DNA of 64,000 bases from Endozoicomonas gorgoniicola (GCF_025562715.2 NZ_JAPFCC010000001.1:5418001-5482000), one strand, 5' to 3'; shown: positions 24,504-33,048, numbered from the stretch's first letter. Program-made: numbers and translations. The notes: generated by a model from the sequence alone, not told the origin.

Positions 24504-25355
24504 CTACAGATCAAACGCAATGTTGTCGATCAGCCGGGCTTTGCCCAGATAGCCTGCTGCCAGAATAACCAGTGACTGGTCTTCAGCCACTGCTGGCAGC
24601 AGCGTGCGGGTGTTGCTGATATTGAAATAGTCCGGCTTGAACCCTGCCTCTGCCAGTCTGGCAAAGGCGTTGCGACGAAGCAGGTCGTAATCCCGTTCAC
24701 CGCCAATAATGGCTTCACGGGCATCCAGCAGACATTGATAAAGCGTCGGAGCAATGACTTCACGCTCTTCCCGGGTCAGGTAACCGTTACGGGAACTCAT
24801 CGCCAGTCCGGTCGCTTCCCGGGCAATAGGCGCACCTACAATCTCCAACGGCATGCACATATCCCGCACCATTTTGCGGATAATAGTCAGCTGCTGGAAA
24901 TCTTTTTCGCCAAAGACCGCCACGTCAGGGCGCACGATATTAAACAGTTTGGTGACAACGGTAGCGATGCCGGTAAAGAAGGCCGGTCGGGTTTTGCCAC
25001 AGTGCATGCCATCCAGAACGTCTACGGAGACATGGGTATGGTTCTCACTGCCTTCCGGATAGATTTCCTTAGTCTGGCAGGCGTACAGAATATCCACGCC
25101 ATGCTCAATCAGCAGCTGGCTGTCCTGCTCCATGGTTCTGGGGTAAGAGTCGTAATCTTCATTGGGGCCAAACTGTAATGGGTTGACATAAATGCTGACC
25201 ACCACCACATCACACAGTTCCCTGGCCTTTTCGACCAGGGTCAGGTGACCGTCATGCAGATTGCCCATGGTTGGAACAAAGCCAACACGTTTGCCTTCTG
25301 CTTTTAATGCCGCAACGGCAGACTGGACTTCAGAGATCGAATGAACGGTTTTCAT
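24504..25355 (-). CDS. panC: Pantothenate synthetase
   Basis: A 283-aa enzyme condensing pantoate and beta-alanine with ATP to form pantothenate. The nucleotidyltransferase signature PTMGNLHDGHLTL and the KMSKS-like SSRN segment (GLAMSSRNGYL) are visible, with VFGEKDFQQL between them. The length fits the family (E. coli 283 aa). It is 56 bp downstream of panB on the same strand, the usual pan operon order. No panD is present nearby. Confidence 0.96.
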   Translation of the reverse strand: MKTVHSISEVQSAVAALKAEGKRVGFVPTMGNLHDGHLTLVEKARELCDVVVVSIYVNPLQFGPNEDYDSYPRTMEQDSQLLIEHGVDILYACQTKEIYPEGSENHTHVSVDVLDGMHCGKTRPAFFTGIATVVTKLFNIVRPDVAVFGEKDFQQLTIIRKMVRDMCMPLEIVGAPIAREATGLAMSSRNGYLTREEREVIAPTLYQCLLDAREAIIGGERDYDLLRRNAFARLAEAGFKPDYFNISNTRTLLPAVAEDQSLVILAAGYLGKARLIDNIAFDL

Positions 25356-25411
25356 AATGCTTAACTGAAACGCCTTTCAAAGCCTTGGTTTGAGACTATT
25401 AATTGAGACTA

Positions 25412-26206
25412 TTAGTTGAAACAATGCTCTTCAGCGGGGTAGCTACCGTCTTTTACTTCTTTGACGTAACTGGCTACTGCTTCCTGAGGAGAGTCAGCCT
25501 GTTCCATGAAGTTTTTAACAAAGCGAGCCTTGCGGCCCGGTGTCAGGTTAAGCATATCGTAGCTCACCAGAATCTGACCGTCAGTGTCTGGTCCCGCTCC
25601 AATGCCAATAACTGGAATGGAAACCGCAGTGGTGATTTCGCGGGCCAGGCTTACAGGTACGCATTCCAGCAACAGCAGAGCTGTGCCTGCTGCCTCCAGA
25701 TCAATGGCGGCCTGGATCATGGCATTAGCGCGGTCTATCTCACGCCCCTGCACTTTGTATCCGCCCAGTACATTAACAAACTGGGGCGTAAGTCCAAGGT
25801 GAGCGCAGACAGGAACGCCCTGTTCACGCAGCCGGGCCACGATCGGAGCCAGCCAGCCTTCGCCTTCCAGTTTGACCATATCCGCTCCGGCACGCATCAG
25901 GCGGGCGGAGTTGATAATCGCCTGTTCTTCGTCATGGTAAGACGCAAAGGGCAGGTCTGCCATAACCAGGGCATCTTTATTGCCTCTGGCAACACAACGG
26001 GTGTGATAACACATATCATCAACGGTTACGGGCAGGGTGGTGTCTTCTCCCTGGATCACATTGCCCAGAGAGTCTCCTACCAGGATGACTTCAACCCCTT
26101 GAGTGCTGACGATATTCGCAAATGTGGAATCGTATGCGGTCAGGCAGGCAAATTTTTCACCGGACTTTTTCATTGCTGCCAGTGTTTGCAGGGTAACTTT
26201 AGCCAT
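25412..26206 (-). CDS. panB: 3-methyl-2-oxobutanoate hydroxymethyltransferase
   Basis: A 264-aa enzyme transferring a hydroxymethyl group from methylene-tetrahydrofolate to 2-oxoisovalerate, the first step of pantothenate synthesis. Motifs seen are LTAYDSTFA, VGDSLG (metal-binding Asp), ADLPFASY, KLEGEGW, AHLGLTPQ, LECVP and GIGAGPDTDGQILV. ATG 26206 with TAAGG upstream gives the standard length. A reading from 26341 adds 45 unsupported residues. It starts the panB-panC unit. Confidence 0.96.
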   Translation of the reverse strand: MAKVTLQTLAAMKKSGEKFACLTAYDSTFANIVSTQGVEVILVGDSLGNVIQGEDTTLPVTVDDMCYHTRCVARGNKDALVMADLPFASYHDEEQAIINSARLMRAGADMVKLEGEGWLAPIVARLREQGVPVCAHLGLTPQFVNVLGGYKVQGREIDRANAMIQAAIDLEAAGTALLLLECVPVSLAREITTAVSIPVIGIGAGPDTDGQILVSYDMLNLTPGRKARFVKNFMEQADSPQEAVASYVKEVKDGSYPAEEHCFN

Positions 26207-26331
26207 CTGTATAGACCTTAAGCGGCCATCAATACGGTAATACTTCCGACGATGGGCGCTACATTTCCAAAGTAATGAATTCAGGCGGGGATTATACGGA
26301 AAGCTTTGCGATGTGTCAGTTCGCAGTGACA

Positions 26332-26363
26332 GGCAGCGCAACGGTCGTATCCGTTGCGCTGCC
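26332..26363. other. Perfect 13-bp stem-loop between folK and panB
   Basis: GGCAGCGCAACGG and CCGTTGCGCTGCC pair perfectly around a 6-base loop, just downstream of the folK stop. There is no T-tract. It is a likely transcript-end or attenuation hairpin separating pcnB-folK from panB-panC. Confidence 0.6.
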
Positions 26364-26371
26364 CTGGAAGG

Positions 26372-26956
26372 TTAAAACCACGGATACTGGTCCGCAATAA
26401 CCTTCAGTCCGTCTTTGCCGGTTGTTTGAAGCAAAGCCTCAACGGTTCTGCCGTCAGGCATAGACAGGGAAGGAGCAATATCGTGCAGAGGACACAAGAC
26501 AAAGTTGCGCACATGCATCTGGTAATGCGGTACGGTCAGGCGTTCGCTCTCAATGGTTTCATTGCCATACAGCAGAATATCGAGGTCCAGTGTGCGAGGT
26601 CCCCAGCGTACTGAACGTACACGACCATGGTTGTTTTCAATGGTCTGCATGGCGTCCAGTAGTTCTGTGGGTTGCAGTGTAGTGTCAATTTCTACCACCG
26701 CATTACAGTAGTCCGGCTGATCTTCCGGCACCTTTTCTTCACCAGGAGAGCCTTCACCAGGAGAGCCTTCACTAAGAGCGTCTTTATTAAGAGCGTCTTC
26801 ATTAAGAGCGTCTGCGGTAAGGGGGACGCTCAGATAAAGCTTTGAACAGCCGGTGATCTGAATGCCTGAAGCACTGTCAATTTCGTCAACCGCCCGTTGC
26901 AGTTGTAGCCCCGGATTGTCGAGGTTGCTGCCCAGGGCGACGTAAGCTCTGGTCAT
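26372..26956 (-). CDS. folK: HPPK, folate pyrophosphokinase, with a repeat insertion
   Basis: A 194-aa 6-hydroxymethyl-7,8-dihydropterin pyrophosphokinase, part of folate synthesis. The start is ALGSNLDNP. DQPDYCNAVVEIDT and the catalytic signature VRWGPRTLDLDILLYG are intact. Compared with the usual roughly 160 residues it carries about 30 extra residues (near 48-78) between SVPLT and DQPDY, made of short repeats (ALNED, ALNKD, ALSEG, SPGEG). They are encoded by 15-bp tandem units. The insertion falls in a loop next to the active site, which may tolerate it. The gene overlaps pcnB by 4 bp. Confidence 0.93.
   Translation of the reverse strand: MTRAYVALGSNLDNPGLQLQRAVDEIDSASGIQITGCSKLYLSVPLTADALNEDALNKDALSEGSPGEGSPGEEKVPEDQPDYCNAVVEIDTTLQPTELLDAMQTIENNHGRVRSVRWGPRTLDLDILLYGNETIESERLTVPHYQMHVRNFVLCPLHDIAPSLSMPDGRTVEALLQTTGKDGLKVIADQYPWF
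26738..26812 (-). repeat. 15-bp minisatellite inside folK
   Basis: Five units of 15 bp in two subtypes (two of TTCACCAGGAGAGCC type, three of TTNANTAAGAGCGTC type). Each adds five residues without changing frame. Confidence 0.85.
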
Positions 26957-28542
26957 GATTCTGGATTCCTGTTCTGTGGCGCACGCTTTCTTGGCTGGCG
27001 ACGACGGCGACGTTTACGGCCGTTACCACTGCCAGGCTGATTGCGCAGAGAACGAATCATCTCGTTACGACTCGGGTCAGAATGTTCCTGAATCTCTGTC
27101 CACCACTGTCCGGCCTGGTTCAGTTGCTCGCCGGACTCTTCCCGCAACACCAGGAAGTCGTAAGCGGCGCGGAATTTCGGATGCGCCAGCAGGCCATCAA
27201 TCTGTTTAGGCTGACGACGCTCCAGGCGATACTGAAGATCCCAGATGTCACGGATGGTCATGGTGAAACGTTTGGGGATGGCGGTATGGGCGCACTGGTT
27301 GTCCAGTACGATCATGGCAGCCTGTTGCATGGCAGGTACGGGAGGAACGCCCTGTTCCTGTAAATCGCGGAACTGGCGCTGCAATGGCCCCCATAAAAAA
27401 GCGGCAAACAGGAAAGCGGGTGTCACCGGGCGATCTTTGGCAATACGCTGGTCGGTACTGCGCAGGGCGCTGAAAATCAGGTCTTCACTGTACTTATCTC
27501 CTGTTTCCTGGCTGCTTGTTTCCAGACTGCCTGTTTCCAGACTGCTTGTTTCCAGACTGCTTGTTTCCAGACTGCTTGTTTCCAGACAACGGTGTGTGGC
27601 TGGAAACAGGTGCTTCAGCAAGCCGTAGTCCTGCAGGAGTTCGAAAGTTCGAACGCCGTTTCCGGATTGCAACAGTTTCAGAATTTCATCGAACAGTCGG
27701 GCTGACGGAATGTCTCGCAGCAAATAGCCCAATTCAAAGATCGGGTCAGCGGTTTCCGGTTCAATAGTGAAGTCGAGCTTTGCCTTGAAGCGAAGTGCGC
27801 GCAACATGCGCACCGGGTCTTCATGGTAGCGGGTAACCGGATCGCCAATCAGGCGTAACACTTCATCTTCGATATCCTGCACACCGTTGCAGAAGTCCAC
27901 CACGGTAAAGTCACGGGCATCGTAATACAGGGCGTTCACCGTGAAATCACGGCGCAGGGCATCGTCTTCCATGGTGCCGTAAACGTTATCACGCAGGATT
28001 CGGCCGGAATCGGAATGGTGGGATTTATCCCGGCCATGTTTCGTATCCTGAGTCGTGTTGTCGTGGCTGGCCCTGAACGTGGCCACTTCAATCATTTCAC
28101 GGCCAAACAGCACATGTACCAGTTTGAAGCGTCGGCCAATCACCCGGGAATTACGAAACAGGCGGCGAACCTGTTCCGGCGTGGCATTGGTGGCAACGTC
28201 AAAATCTTTTGGGTGCAGGTCGAAATAAATATCCCGAATACAGCCACCGACCAGGTAAGCGTCGTAGCCGTTGCTGGTCAGACGATGCAGTACCTTCAGG
28301 GCGTTATCACTGATTTCCCGTCGTGATACGGGGTGGTGGTCTCTTGGAATCACATGGCGGTTAACACGATTCTGCATAGTCAGGTCACCGGTTGAGCCGG
28401 TATCGGAGAGTGTTTCCTGTGAGCTGGTTTCAGGGTGTACGTCCTTTGGTTGGTTTTCCCTTTTCTGCCTGCGCCAGAAGAGCATAGCCGTAAAAGCCAG
28501 AACAAGGGCCAGCACCAGAACCATGATTGAGGTGCTTAACAT
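26953..28542 (-). CDS. pcnB: Poly(A) polymerase I, with N-terminal membrane segment and repeat insertion
   Basis: Adds poly(A) tails that promote RNA decay. The nucleotidyltransferase core is intact: LVGGCIRDIYFDLHPKDFDVAT carries the DxD metal site, with RRFKLVHVLFG, RDFTVNALYYD and DPVRMLRALRF following. The C-terminus is a basic RKRRRRRQPRKR tail. Two oddities are visible. The frame from ATG 28542 begins with a strong hydrophobic helix (MVLVLALVLAFTAMLFW), whereas a start at MQNRVN (28380) would give a conventional protein; neither start has a strong Shine-Dalgarno. A LETSS repeat (about residues 318-347) is inserted in the C-terminal half. It is co-translated with folK (ATGA overlap), a common gammaproteobacterial order. 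Confidence 0.92.
   Translation of the reverse strand: MLSTSIMVLVLALVLAFTAMLFWRRQKRENQPKDVHPETSSQETLSDTGSTGDLTMQNRVNRHVIPRDHHPVSRREISDNALKVLHRLTSNGYDAYLVGGCIRDIYFDLHPKDFDVATNATPEQVRRLFRNSRVIGRRFKLVHVLFGREMIEVATFRASHDNTTQDTKHGRDKSHHSDSGRILRDNVYGTMEDDALRRDFTVNALYYDARDFTVVDFCNGVQDIEDEVLRLIGDPVTRYHEDPVRMLRALRFKAKLDFTIEPETADPIFELGYLLRDIPSARLFDEILKLLQSGNGVRTFELLQDYGLLKHLFPATHRCLETSSLETSSLETSSLETGSLETSSQETGDKYSEDLIFSALRSTDQRIAKDRPVTPAFLFAAFLWGPLQRQFRDLQEQGVPPVPAMQQAAMIVLDNQCAHTAIPKRFTMTIRDIWDLQYRLERRQPKQIDGLLAHPKFRAAYDFLVLREESGEQLNQAGQWWTEIQEHSDPSRNEMIRSLRNQPGSGNGRKRRRRRQPRKRAPQNRNPES
27502..27591 (-). repeat. 15-bp minisatellite inside pcnB
   Basis: Six 15-bp units (consensus TGTTTCCAGACTGCT on the + strand) encode LETSS-type pentapeptides on the - strand. 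The central units are perfect and the outer ones degenerate, as expected from slippage. Confidence 0.9.
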
Positions 28543-29164
28543 GGTGAGTTTTGCATGAAGCCTTGGTTGAGTTGAGATTGTTGGTTTGGTGAAACGGATA
28601 CATCATAGCATTCTGCCATTGGTTGAAACAGGTGCATGGGGGAGGTGGCTGACCGGGAAGGTAAAAGAAAAACAGGGGAAGTCAATTCCCCTGGTTTCAG
28701 CAATGCTCATTCTCATTATTGTTGTCAGCACACTGAGTAACTGGAAAGCCGATAATTTTACTGGCTGAAAACCGGAATCATCCTGTAAAACAATCAACTC
28801 GCCGTGCCCTTATTGTTATTATTAGATGGGCTGATCTTATTATTATTGTTTGTCGTCATTAAGGCATTTAGTGTGCCAGCTTTTATAAAAGCGTTTTAAA
28901 TCAATGGGATAGAGAATAATTGCTGTTTGTAGTCAAAGTCTGCCGAGTGGAATTGTGTTACCTGTGTCGGTTCTTGTGATACTTTGTGCGCTTCGGGTAA
29001 CACACGGTTTCCGCCTTTCGCTTTCCGCCTTTCGCTTTCCGTCTCCCGTATCCCGTATCCCGTATAAGGTGGCAACAACCACAACCACAAATACAACGGG
29101 CTACGGGCTACGGGTTTCGGGCAACGGGCAACGGGCTACGGCCAGCGGAAGACGAAAAGCGGCC
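28543..29164. other. Intergenic region, about 620 bp
   Basis: No gene supported. The left part (28543-28990) is ordinary AT-rich spacer holding the pcnB promoter. The right part is filled with short CCCGTA/TACGGG repeats, listed separately. Confidence 0.5.
29009..29163. repeat. Low-complexity inverted repeat region (CCCGTAT / TACGGGC)
   Basis: The left arm contains TTTCCGCCTTTCGC twice and CCCGTAT three times. The right arm contains ACGGGCTACGGG, GGGCAACGGGCAACGGG and a GGAAGACGAAAAGCGG end. The arms are roughly complementary and flank a CAACAACCACAACCACAAA spacer. It lies immediately downstream of the retropepsin gene stop, so it may form a large imperfect hairpin at the transcript end. Confidence 0.6.
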
Positions 29165-30361
29165 TCACCTCGGGTGCAAAGTCAGAGTGTTTCGATCCTG
29201 ATCCAGATGAAAGCGAAACTGCCCCAGCACATTCATCCCCAGCAAACCTTCTGAACCCAGTTCATACAGGTCAAGTTCAGCGACCTGCAAATTCCTGACA
29301 ATAAAGTTGCCAATGTGCAGCTCTTTCAATTGATAGATCGGCGCGAACTGATATCCGCCAGCCGTTTTCAGCTGTGTATGCCCAACCCTTGCCGCCAGTT
29401 TTTTTCTGCGCAGTCTCTGCAGCAGGTCAGAAGGCATTGTGGTGAGACTGGCCCCGGTATCAATCAGAAGTTTGACGGTCTCTTTGTTGCCTGCAGACAC
29501 ACCAATAATGAAGTGCCCGTTTTGGGAAGAAAGAGGGATGGTACTGGCGGGCAATTCTTCCGGTTCATCCATTGGCGGTGGAGGGGTGAGTGCTGCCAGT
29601 AGCTGAGCCGCCTGACGGCCAAATTCAGAATGAGTCTGAAGAACTTCCAGTTCGCGTATAGCGCTGTTGCTGTCACCGGCAGCCAGATAGATCTGGGACA
29701 GGGCAAAGCGGTAAAAGCCATAGTTGGCTTCCTGAGAAGATAATCGCTGGAAGAGTTCAAGCAGCGTTACCAGCTGATCCAGTTTCATTTGCTGGTTATA
29801 AACAGCCCGACTGAGAGAGTGGATACGTTCGTTAAGGGCTGAACGCTTTTTGTTGCTATCCGTAAAACTTTTTAATTCGAGCAGCGTGGTAATGGCGGAA
29901 TCCAGCCGGTCCTGATGTTCATAACGGTTTGCCAGTCGTGTTAGCAGTGATTCATCCTGATAGTAATGCTGTGTGAAACGCTCCAGAACATTGATACTTA
30001 AGTCACTGTCCTGGTGGTTTAACCAGTCTTCCAGGTCTCTCCTGAAGGGGCGAAAGTCGCTTGCTCCATTTCGCTCGTACTGCTGGTAAATGACCAGTGC
30101 GTCATCAATCCGGTTCTCGTCCAGAGCCTGAAGAAACAGAGAGCGTTCACCAATGGGCTGATCATTATAGGGCTGCATGGTCTGATACGGAGTAGTACTT
30201 GAGAGGTCACTGTCCCACTGGATTATCTGGTATGGGTGATTCTCAAAGGTTTCATTGCCTGACCCGCCCGGCCAGGAATGCAGCCACCATCCTGCGATCA
30301 TGCCCGTTGTCAGCATCAGGATCGATAGAACCAGAGAGTGAATAATGATCAGTTTTTTCAA
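29165..30361 (-). CDS. Membrane-anchored TPR protein with retropepsin-like aspartic protease domain
   Basis: A 398-aa protein with an N-terminal signal-anchor helix (IIIHSLVLSILMLTTGMIAGWW). About 220 residues of TPR-like helical repeats follow (FLQALDENRIDDALVIYQQY, YRFALSQIYLAAGDSNSAIREL), then a C-terminal single-lobed aspartic protease domain. The active-site loop is LLIDTGASLTTMP (Asp about residue 302), and GLLGMNVLGQFRF is the typical second motif. Such clan AA proteases work as dimers, and this one would act in the periplasm. The substrate is unknown. It stands alone between pcnB and elbB. Confidence 0.88.
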   Translation of the reverse strand: MKKLIIIHSLVLSILMLTTGMIAGWWLHSWPGGSGNETFENHPYQIIQWDSDLSSTTPYQTMQPYNDQPIGERSLFLQALDENRIDDALVIYQQYERNGASDFRPFRRDLEDWLNHQDSDLSINVLERFTQHYYQDESLLTRLANRYEHQDRLDSAITTLLELKSFTDSNKKRSALNERIHSLSRAVYNQQMKLDQLVTLLELFQRLSSQEANYGFYRFALSQIYLAAGDSNSAIRELEVLQTHSEFGRQAAQLLAALTPPPPMDEPEELPASTIPLSSQNGHFIIGVSAGNKETVKLLIDTGASLTTMPSDLLQRLRRKKLAARVGHTQLKTAGGYQFAPIYQLKELHIGNFIVRNLQVAELDLYELGSEGLLGMNVLGQFRFHLDQDRNTLTLHPR

Positions 30362-30492
30362 GCGTGTTACCAGCCGGTTATCTGGGTATCATTATTAAGG
30401 CAAGGTGTTTGTAATTATTGAGTGTAAGTTTAGTCACGTTGTTTTTATAGTTGATTTGTGGTCGTCCTGAATTGAATAAGAGGGAAATTGAC

Positions 30493-31161
30493 ATGAGTAA
30501 AGTGGGTGCAGGTAAAAAAGTGGCCGTTATTCTGTCTGGCTGCGGTGTATACGATGGTGCTGAAATTCACGAATCGGTGCTTACACTCCTCGCTCTGGAT
30601 CGTCAGGGCGCTGAATACCAGTGTTTTGCGCCGGATATTCCACAGCACCATGTGATCAACCATTGCACCGGGGACGAGATGGATCAGGAGCGCAACGTTC
30701 TGGTTGAGTCTGCCCGTATCGCCCGTGGTGAGATCAAGCCGGTGCAGTCGCTGCACGTTGAAGACTATGATGCGTTGATACTGCCCGGAGGGTTTGGCGC
30801 TGCCAAGAACCTGTCGGACTTTGCCTTTAACGGTGCTGACGTTCGTGTCCAGGTGGATGTGCTGGCCATCACCAAAGCGTTCGCTGATAAAGGCAAACCG
30901 TTGGGCTTATTGTGTATTGCTCCGGCACTGGCAGGGCGCATATTCAGCGAGGGCGTTCAGGCCACCGTTGGTAACGATGAAGCAACGGCTCAGGCAATAG
31001 AGGCTACTGGTGTTAAGCACATTAACTGCGCGGTAGATGACATTGTGGTGGATGAACAGCATAAGCTGGTGACAACCCCCGCCTATATGCTGGCTAATCG
31101 CATTGGAGAAGCGGCGGATGGCATTGAAAAGCTGGTAGAGAAAGTATTGCAGCTGGCATAG
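30493..31161 (+). CDS. elbB: ElbB, glyoxalase-like DJ-1/PfpI family protein
   Basis: A 222-aa cytoplasmic protein of the DJ-1/PfpI superfamily, named isoprenoid biosynthesis protein with amidotransferase-like domain. Motifs are LSGCGVYDGAEIHE, LPGGFGAAKNLSDFA and the nucleophile elbow LLCIAPALAG with Cys. E. coli ElbB shows weak glyoxalase activity and its physiological role is unsettled. ATG 30493 with GAGGG upstream is chosen over a start at 30451. The length matches the family (217-220 aa). Confidence 0.92.
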   Translation: MSKVGAGKKVAVILSGCGVYDGAEIHESVLTLLALDRQGAEYQCFAPDIPQHHVINHCTGDEMDQERNVLVESARIARGEIKPVQSLHVEDYDALILPGGFGAAKNLSDFAFNGADVRVQVDVLAITKAFADKGKPLGLLCIAPALAGRIFSEGVQATVGNDEATAQAIEATGVKHINCAVDDIVVDEQHKLVTTPAYMLANRIGEAADGIEKLVEKVLQLA

Positions 31162-31162
31162 A

Positions 31163-31187
31163 CAGGGAAGCGCTGCGCTCTTCCCTG
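31163..31187. other. Stem-loop between elbB and ftnA
   Basis: CAGGGAAG and CTTCCCTG pair around a 9-base loop in the gap between the converging genes. Without a T-run it is at most a weak terminator. Confidence 0.4.
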
Positions 31188-31216
31188 CCTTGTGGCTATA
31201 AGTCTCAGGCTGCTGG

Positions 31217-31717
31217 CTAGCGCGCGGCAGTCTGGATTTTGGAGACTTCCTGATCAATAAAGTACAGGCCGTTGCCTTCTGTACCAATCATATCAATCTT
31301 GTCGAGAATGGACTTGAACAGTTTTTCTTCCTCATGCTGTTCAGCTACATACCATTGCAGGAAATTGAACGAGCTGTAGTCCTGTTCTGAAAACGCCGTG
31401 TGAGCCAGTGAGTTGATGCTGCTGGTCACTTTGCACTCGTGCTCGTAGGTGGTTTCAAACACCTGGCGAACGGACTCGTATTCATGGGGTGGTGCGTCAA
31501 TGGCTCCGAGAATCGCCATGGCTCCGGTTTCGTTGACATAATCAAACAACTTCTGCATGTGCTGCATTTCTTCCCGTGCGTGTTGATGGAAAAATGTAGA
31601 GCAGCCATCCAGCCCCTGGGTTTCACACCAGGAAGCCATTTGCAGGTACAGATTGGAAGAGTAGAACTCCAGGTTAATCTGCTCGTTCAGTTTATCGATC
31701 ATTGTTTGACTGAGCAT
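31217..31717 (-). CDS. ftnA: Non-haem bacterial ferritin
   Basis: A 166-aa four-helix ferritin that oxidises and stores iron in a 24-subunit shell. Ferroxidase-site residues can be read: Glu17 in NLEFYSS, Glu49-Glu50 and His53 in REEMQHMQKL, Glu94 (HECKV) and Gln/Glu in WYVAEQHEEEKLF. The start at ATG 31717 has AGAAGGAG just upstream. It converges with elbB. No Fur box could be identified with confidence. Confidence 0.95.
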   Translation of the reverse strand: MLSQTMIDKLNEQINLEFYSSNLYLQMASWCETQGLDGCSTFFHQHAREEMQHMQKLFDYVNETGAMAILGAIDAPPHEYESVRQVFETTYEHECKVTSSINSLAHTAFSEQDYSSFNFLQWYVAEQHEEEKLFKSILDKIDMIGTEGNGLYFIDQEVSKIQTAAR

Positions 31718-31820
31718 AATGAACTCCTTCTGGTTCGATCCGGCTTTTGGATTATAGAACGTAAATCCAGTTGCCCCAACGGCTTTCTTATTTAAAATGC
31801 AGTGACTCTGACTACTTTTT

Positions 31821-31859
31821 ACAGTCCATTTTTACAGTCCATTTTTACAGTCCATTTTT
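31821..31859. repeat. Three perfect 13-bp direct repeats upstream of tenA
   Basis: Three copies of ACAGTCCATTTTT lie between the divergent ftnA and tenA starts, ending about 25 bp before ATG 31886. They may be slippage products or repeated protein-binding sites. Confidence 0.85.
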
Positions 31860-31885
31860 ACAACTCATATTAATAAGGTGCAGCA

Positions 31886-32581
31886 ATGAGTGTTGATACG
31901 TCGATTTTCTATGATCAGGACACCGTGTTTGGAAAACTAAAGTCGGCCTGCAAAGATGACTGGCATGCCTATTGTCACCATGAATTTGTGCAGCGCATTG
32001 GTGATGGTACGCTGCCGATGGAATGCTTTCAGCACTACCTGCAACAGGACTACCTGTTTTTGCTGCACTATGCCCGGGCTTATGCACTGGCGGTGTATAA
32101 ATCAGACAATCCGGACGATATGCGCGCGGCTGCTGAAAGTGTTGCTGTTGTAATAGCTGAAACTGAAATTCATTTAGGCTACTGCAAGGAATGGGGTCTG
32201 ACTGAACAGGACGTCATTCAGGTGCCGGAAGCCCGTGCCAATATGGCGTATACCCGTTACGTGCTGGAACGTGGTATGGCAGGAGATATTCTCGATTTAC
32301 AGGTGGCGCTGTCGCCTTGTGCCGTGGGGTACGCGGAAATAGGTGATCGGCTTATCAATGATCCGGCGACCAAACGCGAAGGTAACCCTTACTGGCACTG
32401 GATTCAGTCTTATGGCGGTGACGAGTATCTTGCCGGTTCGGTAAAAACAATAGAAACCATCGAGCGTCTGGCTGAGTCCCGCTTTACAGATAAGCGACTG
32501 GTGTCGTTGCAAAAAACCTTTGAGGAAGCGACACGCCTGGAAATCGGTTTTTGGGATATGGGTATCAATTGTTCGTTTTGA
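31886..32581 (+). CDS. tenA: Aminopyrimidine aminohydrolase TenA
   Basis: A 231-aa TenA/THI-4 family enzyme. It hydrolyses aminopyrimidine breakdown products of thiamin to HMP. The catalytic Cys is in LSPCAVGYAEIG and the catalytic Glu in ATRLEIGFWDMG. FHQHYLQQDYLFL-type and AVVIAETEIH segments line the pocket. The start at ATG 31886 follows TAAGGTG. It lies 10 kb from the riboswitch-controlled thiD-thiZXY operon, with which it would complete a salvage path. No TPP riboswitch is visible upstream. Confidence 0.93.
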   Translation: MSVDTSIFYDQDTVFGKLKSACKDDWHAYCHHEFVQRIGDGTLPMECFQHYLQQDYLFLLHYARAYALAVYKSDNPDDMRAAAESVAVVIAETEIHLGYCKEWGLTEQDVIQVPEARANMAYTRYVLERGMAGDILDLQVALSPCAVGYAEIGDRLINDPATKREGNPYWHWIQSYGGDEYLAGSVKTIETIERLAESRFTDKRLVSLQKTFEEATRLEIGFWDMGINCSF

Positions 32582-33048
32582 TACCTGTCCATTTGAGCGC
32601 ATTTTGAACGTTTTTTGATAGTGTCTTTTTTGTGACATAAATGCGACAAAAAAGACCTGAACCCCCCTCCGAAGTTATCAAAAAAATTACACCTTGCCTG
32701 TAAAACGCTGCTTTTGATTACTTTCTATACACATAAATGACTGAGTTCTGAAGATTTTACATTAGAACAAGGTTCGGTGTTTTGCTGTTCAAAGTACTGC
32801 TGGTTAAGTATTGACCCTTTTTCGGATTCGGTGTCTGTTGTGTTTTTGTTACCTGCTAGGTAATAGCCGAGAGGAAATTTATTTTGCTAATAAGGGTATT
32901 TATTTTAGTGATGTGACGGCTGTGTAAGATGCTCTTCATAATCGCCGTTACTGCCGCTGTGCAGGGATGGTTTGTTTTCGATCCTGTACTTACACAAAAA
33001 ATAGCGGCTGTATTTGCCACACAACACATATTTAGTCAGGAGTTAGCA
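32582..33048. other. Intergenic region upstream of the porin
   Basis: About 470 bp. It starts with a perfect 11-bp inverted repeat at 32623-32656 (GTCTTTTTTGT / ACAAAAAAGAC), perhaps a terminator for tenA. The remainder is AT-rich with no supported gene and likely carries the porin promoter and a long leader. An upstream in-frame extension from 32929 lacks signal-peptide character and is not used. Confidence 0.5.

Noticed and set aside
28586..28768. 60-aa frame with hydrophobic end in the pcnB upstream region
   Set aside because: Weak GTG start without Shine-Dalgarno; its hydrophobic stretch is short and there is no support from context.
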